Shown here: piece by piece, positions 7,741-16,426 of the stretch | Position numbering within the stretch: position 1 is the stretch's first letter | Layout of the letters: every line of letters starts with the position of its first letter | Source of the DNA: Alphaproteobacteria bacterium | GTDB taxonomy: Bacteria > Pseudomonadota > Alphaproteobacteria > GCA-2731375 | Assembly (NCBI GenBank): GCA_021776235.1 | Contig: JAJFGG010000130.1 | Location: forward strand, 1-41,340 | Length of the DNA: 41,340 bases | Direction: 5' to 3' | Made by a program: the position numbers and the translations under genes | The notes under the pieces: model-generated | Told to the model about the DNA's origin: nothing | What the model saw: only the letters and a program-made list of their open reading frames with translations | The model's database searches: none

Positions 7741-8583
7741 ATGTTTATACAAACTGAACCGACGCCGAACCCGGCGCAGATGAAGTTTTTGCCGGGCCAG
7801 ACTGTACTACCCTCGGGTACGGCGCATTTCCCGGATGCCATCGCCTCCGAGCGTTCACCGTTGGCGCAACGGCTATTCGCGGTTGAAGGGGTCACCGGCG
7901 TTTTCCTGGATCAGGATTCGATCATTGTGTCAAAATCCGACGACTCGGATTGGTATATTTTGAAGACCTTCACCTTGGCCGCCATCATGAACCATTTTAC
8001 CGCTGGCGAAGCCGTCATCCTTGATGAGCCAGACGCCGCGCTGTCGGAAGAGGATTTGACCGATCCGGACGCCGATCCGGAAACCATCGCCAATATCAAG
8101 GATTTGCTGGACAGCCATGTGGCGCCAGCCCTGGCCGACAGTGATGGTGAGGCGATTTACCGCGGCTTTAAGAATGGCATGGCAATATTGGAACTGCTGG
8201 GTTCCGCCGGCAATTTGCGGCTGAATATCGAACAGATGCTGCGCCATTACCTGCCCGAAATCGAAGGCGTCGTGGATTTTGCCGACATGACCCCCAAGCC
8301 CGGCCTGGAAACCGAGGAAGGTCGGGCGATCCGCCGGCTTCTGGACGAGCACATCAATCCCCAGGTGGCAGGTCATGGCGGCCACATCGCGCTGGTCGAC
8401 GTCGCCGGCGATACGGTTTATGTGCGTCTGGAAGGCGGCTGCCAGGGCTGTGGCATGGCGGATGTCACCCTAAAGCAGGGCGTCGCCAATGAAATCCGGG
8501 ACTTGGTTCCCAGCATCGCACATGTCTTGGACGTTACCGATCATGCGGGCGGCACCAATCCCTACTACCAGCAAGGGAAATGA
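7741..8583 (+). CDS. NifU-like Fe-S carrier with an extra degenerate Nfu domain
   Basis: Fe-S cluster scaffold or carrier of 280 residues; the usual alphaproteobacterial form has about 185. Residues 1-90 are the Nfu N-terminal domain (MFIQTEPTPNPAQMKFLPG). Residues 193-268 are the active NifU domain with the cluster ligands Cys234 and Cys237 in GGCQGCG. In between, residues 116-180 read like a second NifU domain (IKDLLDSHVAPAL ... ILELLGSAGNLRLNIEQML ... LPEIEGVVDF), with the CxxC loop replaced by GSAGN, so it cannot bind a cluster. It follows the Cys-rich MarR gene by 39 bases, likely one transcription unit. Confidence 0.87.
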   Translation: MFIQTEPTPNPAQMKFLPGQTVLPSGTAHFPDAIASERSPLAQRLFAVEGVTGVFLDQDSIIVSKSDDSDWYILKTFTLAAIMNHFTAGEAVILDEPDAALSEEDLTDPDADPETIANIKDLLDSHVAPALADSDGEAIYRGFKNGMAILELLGSAGNLRLNIEQMLRHYLPEIEGVVDFADMTPKPGLETEEGRAIRRLLDEHINPQVAGHGGHIALVDVAGDTVYVRLEGGCQGCGMADVTLKQGVANEIRDLVPSIAHVLDVTDHAGGTNPYYQQGK

Positions 8584-8602
8584 GGCTAAAGGGAAGTATT
8601 TA

Positions 8603-9850
8603 TTGACGAACGCCGCCGCCAGTGGCCGTCTGTTGCTGTTGGTCCCCACCACCTCTTACCGCATCGGTGATTTCCTCAAGGCGGCGGAACGGCTTAACGT
8701 CGAGGTCGCGGTCGGCTCTGATCAGCCAGGCGTGTTAGAGCAGTTTTCCCGTGGGCGCACGGTCACCGTGGATTTCAAGAGCCTGGACCGTGGCGTCGCG
8801 CAAATCACCAGCTACAATGGTCGCTATCCCTTGGCGGCGATTATCGGCGTTGACCAGGAAACCACCCTGCTGGCGGCCGAGGCGTCCGCCGCGCTGGGAC
8901 TTCGCCACAATGCCCCTGTCGCGGTGGAAGCGGCCGGGAACAAACACCGCTTTCGCCTCCGCATGGCCAATTCGGGTCTGCCGGCACCCTGGTTCACCTT
9001 GCTATCCCTCGCCGACGATCCAACTGCCCACGCCGGTGTCATGACATATCCTGTGGTGATGAAACCCTTGGCACTGTCAGCCAGCCGGGGTGTCATTCGC
9101 GCGGACGATCCGGCGCAATTCGCCGCCGCCGTCACGCGCATTCGGGCCATTTTGGCGCAGACGGACAGCCAGGGGGACGCGGCCAGCCATATTCTTGTTG
9201 AAGACTACATTCCGGGACGGGAAGTGGCGCTTGAAGGATTGCTCAATGACGGCCAGTTACGGGTTCTCGCCCTTTTTGACAAACCTGACCCGTTGGAAGG
9301 CCCCTATTTTGAAGAAAGCATTTATGTTACGCCCTCGCGCCTGGCGCCGCCGTTGCAGGCGAAAATCGCTACAACGGTGAGCCAGGCCGTGGCAACGCTC
9401 GGCCTACTCGAAGGGCCCATCCATGCCGAATTGCGGATCAACGACGACGGCGTCTGGCTGATCGAGGTCGCGGCCCGCTCGATCGGAGGCCTGTGTTCCC
9501 GCGCCCTGGAATTCAGCGCTGGCGGCCGCCTGGAAGATCTGATCATACGCCATGCTCTGGGCTTGCCGCCAGGCACCGATAGCACGGGGCAAGCCGCTTC
9601 CGGTGTGATGATGATCCCGATCCCGGCGGCCGGTGTTCTACGTCTGATCAATGGCCTGGATGCCGCCCGCGCCGTACCTGGCATAAAGGATGTGACCATC
9701 AGCATTCCCCTTGGTGATGTCCTGGTGCCGGTGCCCGAGGGCAACCGCTACCTGGGCTTCATCTTCGCGGGCGGCGCGACGCCGAAGATGGTGGAGGCAG
9801 CCCTGCGGACGGCTCATGGCAAACTGGAATTCCAGATCGATGCTGATTAG
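8603..9850 (+). CDS. ATP-grasp ligase
   Basis: A 415-residue ATP-grasp enzyme that should join a carboxylate to an amine or thiol using ATP. The N-terminal Rossmann-like part is RLLLLVPTTSYRIGDFLKAAERL. The ATP-grasp core has YPVVMKP (nucleotide-binding Lys), ILVEDYIPGREVALEG and AELRINDDGVWLIEVAARSIGG (metal ligands). The best start is TTG 8603, with GGGAAG six bases upstream and 19 bases after the nifU-like stop; no ATG lies near. The overall layout resembles amino-acid ligases of the BacD or carnosine-synthase type. The substrate is unknown, and so is any link to the Fe-S gene. Confidence 0.78.
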   Translation: MTNAAASGRLLLLVPTTSYRIGDFLKAAERLNVEVAVGSDQPGVLEQFSRGRTVTVDFKSLDRGVAQITSYNGRYPLAAIIGVDQETTLLAAEASAALGLRHNAPVAVEAAGNKHRFRLRMANSGLPAPWFTLLSLADDPTAHAGVMTYPVVMKPLALSASRGVIRADDPAQFAAAVTRIRAILAQTDSQGDAASHILVEDYIPGREVALEGLLNDGQLRVLALFDKPDPLEGPYFEESIYVTPSRLAPPLQAKIATTVSQAVATLGLLEGPIHAELRINDDGVWLIEVAARSIGGLCSRALEFSAGGRLEDLIIRHALGLPPGTDSTGQAASGVMMIPIPAAGVLRLINGLDAARAVPGIKDVTISIPLGDVLVPVPEGNRYLGFIFAGGATPKMVEAALRTAHGKLEFQIDAD

Positions 9851-10293
9851 AGCATGTCGGCAGACAGTTTACCCCAGCTTGTAACCCGGGTTATCTGAAT
9901 AGCAATGACCGGCAAGCCAGCCAGCGTCATGGCCGCCAATTGTGGATATCGCGCCTGTAACAGGCGCTGCGCCAGGGCATATTCCCTGGCATGGGACTCG
10001 CCATTCAGAACCGCCGCGAGGCCCCGGATCATGACCCAGCCCAGGTGCGACCAATCCGTATCGTGATAATAATCCGCCACCAGCGCGACGTTGGGGTTTT
10101 CCGCGATGTTCGCCAGCCGCTTCAAAAGCTTACCCGGCGCCTGCTTCGGTTTCTCGTCAATCGCGATGAATATTCTGTCGTCGTCCGCGATGAAGCAAAC
10201 GGGAACCACATGTGGAATGCCGGCGCCATCGGCGGTGGCCAGGTGAGCCACCCTGCGGCGATCCAAAAACTGTCGTTGCGTTGGCGTCAACAT
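9847..10293 (-). CDS. Split-barrel flavin/F420-type protein (PPOX family)
   Basis: A 148-residue pyridoxamine-phosphate-oxidase-like split barrel. The N-terminus (LDRRRVAHLATADGAGIPHVVPVCF) and the LVADYYHDTDWSHLGWVMIRGLA segment match the TIGR03668-type group that I recall as probable F420-dependent proteins. The cofactor (FMN, F420 or heme) is not determined. Its TAA stop overlaps the stop of the convergent ATP-grasp gene: the four bases TTAG at 9847-9850 serve both. Confidence 0.78.
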   Translation of the reverse strand: MLTPTQRQFLDRRRVAHLATADGAGIPHVVPVCFIADDDRIFIAIDEKPKQAPGKLLKRLANIAENPNVALVADYYHDTDWSHLGWVMIRGLAAVLNGESHAREYALAQRLLQARYPQLAAMTLAGLPVIAIQITRVTSWGKLSADML

Positions 10294-10347
10294 GGCTGCA
10301 GTTTCGAAGTTCCCAATGTAGGACGGGCCGACCGGTCAATCAGCTTC

Positions 10348-10752
10348 TCAGCCGAAGCCATGCATGCGGTGGGCCCATTGAATGCCGATCAGGGCGCCCT
10401 TGATCCGCGGCAGCAGGAGCAAGCTTAAGATCACGGTCAAGGGAAGCCACAGGGAAAGATGCAGCCAAAGCGGCGGCATCGCTGCGCGCTCCAGCATCAA
10501 GGCCAGGGGCACCAGAATATGGCCCAGGATCAACATGGTGAAATAGGGTGGCGCGTCGTCGGCCCGGTGGTGATGCAATTCCAGACCGCAGCCTGCGCAG
10601 TCTTCCCGCACTTTCAAAAACCGGCCATATAAAGCGCCTTGCCCGCACGCGGGGCAGCGCATCCGAATGCCGCGCCGCAAGGCCCGGCGCCAGGGCCTTA
10701 TTTCAATGGTCAATGCTATTGGCCGACCCTCCGCTGATGCCGTCATACTCAT
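10348..10752 (-). CDS. DUF983 zinc-ribbon membrane protein
   Basis: A 134-residue protein with an N-terminal double zinc knuckle (RCPACGQGALYGRFLKV ... DCAGCGLE), then two hydrophobic helices (PYFTMLILGHILVPLALML and LWLHLSLWLPLTVILSLLLLP). The family is common in alphaproteobacteria, usually near rnr, and has no known function. I placed the start at ATG 10752 because GGAG lies six bases upstream; the frame stays open to 10818 without a better start signal. It is divergent from the Hpt gene. Confidence 0.82.
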   Translation of the reverse strand: MSMTASAEGRPIALTIEIRPWRRALRRGIRMRCPACGQGALYGRFLKVREDCAGCGLELHHHRADDAPPYFTMLILGHILVPLALMLERAAMPPLWLHLSLWLPLTVILSLLLLPRIKGALIGIQWAHRMHGFG

Positions 10753-10838
10753 GGCAATCTCCATTATGGTCGGTTTCGACCGGCGCCGGAAATGCGGCGT
10801 AAACAGAAAATTCACCATTACTTTATACCGTCACTGGT

Positions 10839-11285
10839 ATGGGAAAGGCCAGCATTCGTCATAGAACATCGGCGCCGGACAAGGCATCGAGTCCCGATTT
10901 CGAGGTGATCCTCGAGCGCCTGAAGGGCGAATTTGTGGAATACGCCAAGGACACCATCGTTGAGCTGGAAAACCTGATCAAGGCCGGTCAAGGCCAGGAT
11001 GGCGCGCACGAAAATATTATCAAAACCGTGCGCCGCAGCGTCCATGACCTCAAGGGCACGGGGGACTCGTTTGGCTTTCCCCTGATTACCCTGCTGGCCC
11101 ACCGCATGGAGTCGATTTTCGCCGCAAGACCGGACCCCGATGATGAATTTTTGACGGACGCACAGTGCTTCGTAGATCACATGCGCTGGGCCTTGGAAGG
11201 CCGGTTCGACGGCATCAGCGAAGCGGATATTATTGGGTCTCTGCCAAACAGATCCAAGCCCGCGGGCGCCGAAGCGGTCGAATAG
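10839..11285 (+). CDS. Histidine phosphotransfer (Hpt) domain protein
   Basis: A 148-residue, all-helical cytoplasmic protein with the Hpt signature HDLKGTGDSFGF; His69 is the probable phospho-acceptor. A stand-alone Hpt protein passes phosphate between hybrid kinases and receivers. None is adjacent here, and divK-pleD about 7 kb away is only a loose association. The spacing from His to Lys-Gly (HxxKG) is canonical. It converges on rnr across a 102-base gap. Confidence 0.72.
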   Translation: MGKASIRHRTSAPDKASSPDFEVILERLKGEFVEYAKDTIVELENLIKAGQGQDGAHENIIKTVRRSVHDLKGTGDSFGFPLITLLAHRMESIFAARPDPDDEFLTDAQCFVDHMRWALEGRFDGISEADIIGSLPNRSKPAGAEAVE

Positions 11286-11387
11286 GCCGTACAAGCGAAC
11301 GCCTGCGGTTTGCCTGGGGTTGGGCATATCTCAACGCAGGGCCAAGGAAGAGCGTGGCCGGATGACCACGGCCCAATTGGCATTACC

Positions 11388-13679
11388 CTATGCGCGCCGG
11401 CGGCCCCGCCGTTTGCTGTGCTTGCCGGATTTGCCGCGCCGCACACCCTCTTTGCGCGGTTTTCCAAGGCGCGGACCGCCCCGGGCGCCCTCCGATGTCT
11501 CGGCGCTGGCCACAGCAAGTTCGAAAATCAAGCCACCCGTCAGGGTATTGGTCTCCACCAGCCGTACGGCAATGCTGTCACCAAGGCGATAGCGGCTCCC
11601 GTAACGCTCGCCAATCAGGGCATTTTGCGCTTCGTCAACCTGATAGTAGTCATCATGCAGATAGCGCATGGGTAGCAGGCCGTCTGCGCCCGTATCAGTG
11701 AGGGTGAGAAATAGCCCGGCACGGTGCACGCCATTGATTTGCGCGCTGAATTCCGCACCCGTCTGTTCGGCCATGAAAGCAGCCATATAGCGGTCGTTGG
11801 CATCTCGTTCGGCCGTCATGGCACGCCGCTCGGTGATGGAAATATGCTCCGCTGTCGCGGTCAGGTTTTCTGTTTCCCTATCGTTCAGACCGTCAGCGCC
11901 AAAACCACCCCCCCGGATCAGGGCGCGGTGCACCAGCAAATCGGCATAGCGCCGGATCGGCGACGTGAAGTGTGCATAGCGGGGGCGGGACAGGCCAAAA
12001 TGCCCGATATTATCGGGGTCGTAACGGGCCTGGGATTGCGACCGCAGGATCGACTGATTGACCGCTTCCCAATGATCGGTGCCTTTGGCCTTGGCCAGAA
12101 TGCGGTTGAATAATTCAGGCCTCGGCCGTTCGCCAAGACTATAGGAAAGCCCCAGGCTGCCTAAAAACTCTCGTAATCCCAGCAGTTTTTCGCGGTCGGG
12201 CTGGTCGTGTACCCGATAGACGCACGGCATCTTTTGCATCTCCAGGGTTTCCGCCGCGGCGACATTGGCCTCGATCATGAATTCCTCGATGACCTGATGG
12301 GCATCCAGGCGCGCACGCGGGCGAATATCGGCGATGTGGCCGTCTTCGCCCAGAGTAACTTTCATCTCGGGCAAATCCAGGTCCAGGGGCTGGCGGCCTT
12401 TCCTGGCCCGCATCAACGCAGCCCAAGCGCCATACAAAGGCTCTATCACGCCGTCCAGAAGTGGTCCGGTCTGGGCATTGGGCGCACCGTCGTGGGCCGC
12501 TTGCAGATCTTCATAGACAACCCGCGCGGCGGAGCGGATCATGGCGCGATGGAATTTGTGCTCCAGGCGCTGGCCATTGGCATCCAGGCGCATGGTCACC
12601 GCCAACACCGGGCGGTCCTCGTCCGGACGCAGGGAACAGAGGTTGTTCGACAACGCTTCAGGCAGCATGGGGACCACCCGATCCGGGAAATAGACTGAAT
12701 TACCGCGCCGCCGTGCCTCCAGGTCCAAAGCACCGCCAAAAGTTACGTAATGGGCGACATCGGCGATCGCGACAATAATCTGCCAACCGCCCTTGTTGCC
12801 GGAATCGTCATCAGGGGCGGCCCAGATAGCATCGTCGAAGTCACGGGCATCGGCGCCATCGACGGTGATCAACGGCAAATGGCGCAAATCCTCCCGGACG
12901 GCGTCAGGGCTCATTACGACAGGGCGCGCAGCCTCAGCTTCGGCCAGGGCCTCGGCGGGGAAGACATCCGGAATATCATTGCTGTGAATGGCGATCAGGG
13001 AGATCGCCCGGCGATCCGCCATATCGCCCAGCACTTCCACCACCTTGGCTTCCGTCAGGCCCCGACGACGCCCAATCAGAATATCAGCCACCACCAGATC
13101 GCCCTTGCTGGCACCGCCATTCTGGCCTGGCTCGACAAAATAATCCGATTTCTGGCGCCGATCGGTAGGCCGAATTCGCGCGCCCTGGCCGGGTATTTCC
13201 GTGTAAACCCCGATCACCCTTTCAGGCCCCTTGGGCAGAACCCTGATTACACTGGCTTCATAATCCGTGCCCTTTGCCTGCAATCGGGCCAGAATTCGGT
13301 CGCCAACGCCCAGATCGGCGGCGCCGCGCGTCTCGGTCCGCACGATGATGCGCGGCGGCGGGGCAGCATCGTCGCCAACATCGTTTTTTGCATCACCGCC
13401 GCGCATGGGCATGGCATAAAGCACTGCGTCGTCATCAACCCTCGCAATGCGCAGCACTGCCACCGGGGGCAATGCGCCTGCCCTGTCATAACGCTTGCCC
13501 CGGCCGCGGCCGATGACACCTTCGTCCGCCAATTCTTTTAGGATTGCCCGCAGCTCTACCCGGGCCGCGCCTTTGATGCCAAAAGCGCGGGCGATTTCCC
13601 GCCGGCCCACGGATCCGGTCGCCTCAGTTATGAATTTCTTGATAGCCGCCTTGTCAGGCAGACCGCGCGGGGCGCTCAA
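11388..13679 (-). CDS. rnr: Ribonuclease R
   Basis: A 763-residue processive 3'-5' exoribonuclease that degrades structured RNA. In order: an N-terminal winged helix (GRREIARAFGIKGAARVELRA), cold-shock OB domains, the RNB catalytic core with the acidic cluster DARDFDDAIWA, an S1 domain (EFSAQINGVHRAGLFLTL), and a very basic tail rich in Lys and Arg. The start is TTG 13679, overlapping the topA stop as TTGA; no ATG fits. It is the last gene of dprA-topA-rnr. The opposite-strand frames inside it are shadows. Confidence 0.95.
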   Translation of the reverse strand: MSAPRGLPDKAAIKKFITEATGSVGRREIARAFGIKGAARVELRAILKELADEGVIGRGRGKRYDRAGALPPVAVLRIARVDDDAVLYAMPMRGGDAKNDVGDDAAPPPRIIVRTETRGAADLGVGDRILARLQAKGTDYEASVIRVLPKGPERVIGVYTEIPGQGARIRPTDRRQKSDYFVEPGQNGGASKGDLVVADILIGRRRGLTEAKVVEVLGDMADRRAISLIAIHSNDIPDVFPAEALAEAEAARPVVMSPDAVREDLRHLPLITVDGADARDFDDAIWAAPDDDSGNKGGWQIIVAIADVAHYVTFGGALDLEARRRGNSVYFPDRVVPMLPEALSNNLCSLRPDEDRPVLAVTMRLDANGQRLEHKFHRAMIRSAARVVYEDLQAAHDGAPNAQTGPLLDGVIEPLYGAWAALMRARKGRQPLDLDLPEMKVTLGEDGHIADIRPRARLDAHQVIEEFMIEANVAAAETLEMQKMPCVYRVHDQPDREKLLGLREFLGSLGLSYSLGERPRPELFNRILAKAKGTDHWEAVNQSILRSQSQARYDPDNIGHFGLSRPRYAHFTSPIRRYADLLVHRALIRGGGFGADGLNDRETENLTATAEHISITERRAMTAERDANDRYMAAFMAEQTGAEFSAQINGVHRAGLFLTLTDTGADGLLPMRYLHDDYYQVDEAQNALIGERYGSRYRLGDSIAVRLVETNTLTGGLIFELAVASAETSEGARGGPRLGKPRKEGVRRGKSGKHSKRRGRRRA

Positions 13680-16351
13680 TCGGAGGATCCGGACACAGCT
13701 TCCGATGCCGCGGCTGCCGCCTTCCCGGTTCCCGCTTTCGCCTTGGCCTTTGGTTTCCCCTTGGCTTTGGGTTTCGCCTTGGCCTTAGGTTTTGCCTTGG
13801 CCTTTGTTTTCGCCCTGGCTTTGGTCGGTTTCTGCCCGTCCTTCTCCGCCTTGGCGCGTAACAGCGCCAAGCCATCTTCCAACGACATTTGCATGGGGTC
13901 GGCGGTCTTGGGCAAGGTCGCGTTCAACTTCTTATATTTGACGTAGGGGCCAAAGCGGCCGTCCAGAACCTTGACGTCGCCGCCATCAGGGTGATCGCCC
14001 AGGGTGCGGATAGTATTGGCCCCGCGACGGCCGCCGCCCTTGCTCATGCCGTCAGCAATGACCGCCACCGCATGGTTCAGTCCGATGGTCAGGGCGTCCG
14101 CCGTAGTCTCCAGCTTGAAATAGCGGCTTTCACTTTGCACGTAGGGGCCAAAGCGGCCAATGCCGGCAAAAATTGTTTTACCAGTTTCCGGGTGTTCGCC
14201 GACCAGACGGGGCAGATTAATAATCTTCTGGGCTAAATCCAGGTCCAGCTGTTCGACGGAGACGTCCGCCGGCAAGCCGGCCCGCTTTGGCTTTTTCTTT
14301 TTCTTGTCTCCTTCAACGGCCTCGCCCAGTTGGATATAAAGCCCGTATGGGCCCTTGCGCAGGGTCAAGGGCATACCGCTTTCAATATCGTCACCCAGGG
14401 CAATTGGTCCGGCGGCAAATTTTTCGTCGGCGTCGCCTTCCTCGGCCTGTTTCATGGCGCGGGTGTAGTGGCATTCGGGATAGGCGTTGCAGCCGATGAA
14501 AAAGCCATTGCGGCCGCCGCGCAGGTTCAGGACGCCCTTTTTGCAGACCGGACAGGCGCGATCCTGGCCGCCGTCAGGGTATAAGTGTGGCGCCAAGAGA
14601 TCATTGACCTTGTCAAAAACTTCCCGGACCCGCAATTCCGAGGTTCCTTCGACGGCGTTGGAAAAATCCCGCCAAAAATCGCGCAGCACTATTTTCCAAT
14701 CCACCTCACCGGCGGAAACCGCGTCCAACTGATCTTCCAGATCGGCGGTGAAGCCGTATTCTACATAGCGGTGGAAATAACTTTCCAGAAAGGCCGTCAC
14801 CAGACGACCCTTGTCCTCGGGCATGAAGCGTTTGCGGTCCAGAACCACATAGTTGCGATCCTGCAGGACTGTCAGGATAGATGCATAGGTGGAGGGGCGG
14901 CCAATGCCCAGTTCCTCCAGCTTCTTTACCAGGGTGGCTTCGGAATAGCGTGGCGGCGGTTCCGTGAAATGCTGCTCGGGGCGGACCTTTTCGTTCCTCA
15001 AGCCTTCGCCTTCACTGACCTTGGGCAGGCGGCGATCCTCGTCGCCGTCCTGCTTTTCGTCCCGGCCTTCCTCGTAAAGTTTCAAAAAGCCCGGAAAATC
15101 CACCACCGTACCCGTGGTACGTAATTTTGCAGTGCCATCCTTGGCGGCGGTTTCGATGGTAGTACGAGATAAACGGGCCGATTCCATCTGCGAGGCCGTG
15201 GCCCGTTTCCAGATCAGGTCGTACAGACGCCGTTGTTCATCGTTCAGATAAGATGCCATGGAGGCCGGCAGACGGGCAAAATCCGTCGGCCGGATGGCTT
15301 CATGGGCTTCCTGGGCATTTTTCGCTTTACTGCGGTAGACCCGGGCTTCTCCCGGCACATAATCTGCACCGAACTCCCGCCCAATTATATCCCGGCTGGC
15401 GGCGATCGCTTCGTTCGCCATCTGCACACCGTCGGTCCGCATATAGGTGATCAGGCCAACGGTTTCACCGTCAATATCAAAACCCTCATACAGCCGCTGG
15501 GCGATCTGCATTGTACGTTTGGCGCCAAATCCCAGTTTGCGCGAAGCTTCCTGTTGCAGGGTAGAGGTCGTGAAAGGCGGTGCGGGGTTACGCCGGGTCG
15601 GCTTGGTTTCAACCGCAGCGACAATGAAATCGCCACCCTCCAATGTGCGTTTCGCGGCTTCCGCGGACGCCTGGTCAGCAAGGGAAAAGCGGTCCAGCTT
15701 AACGCCGTTCAAATGTGTCAGACGGCCGACCAGCGCGGCATTGCCGGCGGTCTTGAAGTCAACTTCGACGGTCCAATATTCTTTTGGCCTGAAGGCCTCG
15801 ATCTCGATCTCGCGTTGACAAATCAAACGTAACGCGACGGATTGCACGCGCCCAGCTGACTTGGCCCCCGGTAGTTTCCGCCACAGCACTGGCGACAGGG
15901 TAAAGCCGACCAGATAATCCAGCGCCCGGCGGGCCTGCTGCGCGTTGATCAAATCCATGTCCAGGTCGCGTGGATTATTGATTCCCTCCAACACCGCCCG
16001 TTTTGTGATCTCATTGAAAACCACGCGCTTGGCAGCTATATCGCGAAAACCGTAGTCGTCCTCCAATGCCTTCATGACGTGCCACGAGATAGCCTCGCCT
16101 TCGCGATCAGGGTCAGTGGCCAGATACAGCCTGTCGCCGCCCTTCATGGCATCGGCGATGGCCTTTACATGCTTGGTGGATTTGTCATCCGTGATGTAGG
16201 TCATGGCGAAATCGTCATTGGGAATGACCGAGCCATCCTTGGACGGCAGGTCGCGCACATGGCCATAGCTGGCCAGCACAACATAATTGTCGCCCAGGTA
16301 CTTATTGATAGTTTTCGCCTTGGCCGGGGATTCGACCACCACAACATCCAT
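13676..16351 (-). CDS. topA: DNA topoisomerase I
   Basis: An 891-residue type IA topoisomerase that relaxes negative supercoils. The Toprim domain opens the protein (VVVESPAKAKTINKYLG, Glu7, then ATDPDREGE with Asp80 and Asp82). The active-site tyrosine is Tyr303 in GLITYMRTDG. One C4 zinc ribbon (CPVCKKG ... CNAYPEC) is followed by several C-terminal repeats of the GRFGPYV type. The last 50 residues are a Lys/Ala/Pro-rich tail encoded by a low-complexity stretch at about 13733-13830. Such basic tails are usual in alphaproteobacterial TopA. It lies 75 bases after dprA. Confidence 0.96.
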   Translation of the reverse strand: MDVVVVESPAKAKTINKYLGDNYVVLASYGHVRDLPSKDGSVIPNDDFAMTYITDDKSTKHVKAIADAMKGGDRLYLATDPDREGEAISWHVMKALEDDYGFRDIAAKRVVFNEITKRAVLEGINNPRDLDMDLINAQQARRALDYLVGFTLSPVLWRKLPGAKSAGRVQSVALRLICQREIEIEAFRPKEYWTVEVDFKTAGNAALVGRLTHLNGVKLDRFSLADQASAEAAKRTLEGGDFIVAAVETKPTRRNPAPPFTTSTLQQEASRKLGFGAKRTMQIAQRLYEGFDIDGETVGLITYMRTDGVQMANEAIAASRDIIGREFGADYVPGEARVYRSKAKNAQEAHEAIRPTDFARLPASMASYLNDEQRRLYDLIWKRATASQMESARLSRTTIETAAKDGTAKLRTTGTVVDFPGFLKLYEEGRDEKQDGDEDRRLPKVSEGEGLRNEKVRPEQHFTEPPPRYSEATLVKKLEELGIGRPSTYASILTVLQDRNYVVLDRKRFMPEDKGRLVTAFLESYFHRYVEYGFTADLEDQLDAVSAGEVDWKIVLRDFWRDFSNAVEGTSELRVREVFDKVNDLLAPHLYPDGGQDRACPVCKKGVLNLRGGRNGFFIGCNAYPECHYTRAMKQAEEGDADEKFAAGPIALGDDIESGMPLTLRKGPYGLYIQLGEAVEGDKKKKKPKRAGLPADVSVEQLDLDLAQKIINLPRLVGEHPETGKTIFAGIGRFGPYVQSESRYFKLETTADALTIGLNHAVAVIADGMSKGGGRRGANTIRTLGDHPDGGDVKVLDGRFGPYVKYKKLNATLPKTADPMQMSLEDGLALLRAKAEKDGQKPTKARAKTKAKAKPKAKAKPKAKGKPKAKAKAGTGKAAAAASEAVSGSSD
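13733..13830. repeat. Low-complexity coding repeat in topA tail
   Basis: A tandem, imperfect array built on GCCTTGGC/GGTTT words on the plus strand. It encodes alternating Lys-Ala and Lys-Pro in the TopA C-terminus. The unit is near 12 bases (about four codons). Such tracts tend to vary in length between strains. Confidence 0.7.
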
Positions 16352-16426
16352 AGTTTGGAGACTCGCCTTTAATGTTGCACAAATTTGAAACGAAACGATG
16401 TTCGCCCAATAACAGACCGATGATCG

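Noticed and set aside
12750-13541. Long open frames opposite rnr, and likewise opposite topA, amtB, ftsK, the LLM gene and the methyltransferase
   Set aside because: Antisense shadows of high-GC coding regions. The real strand carries unmistakable family motifs.
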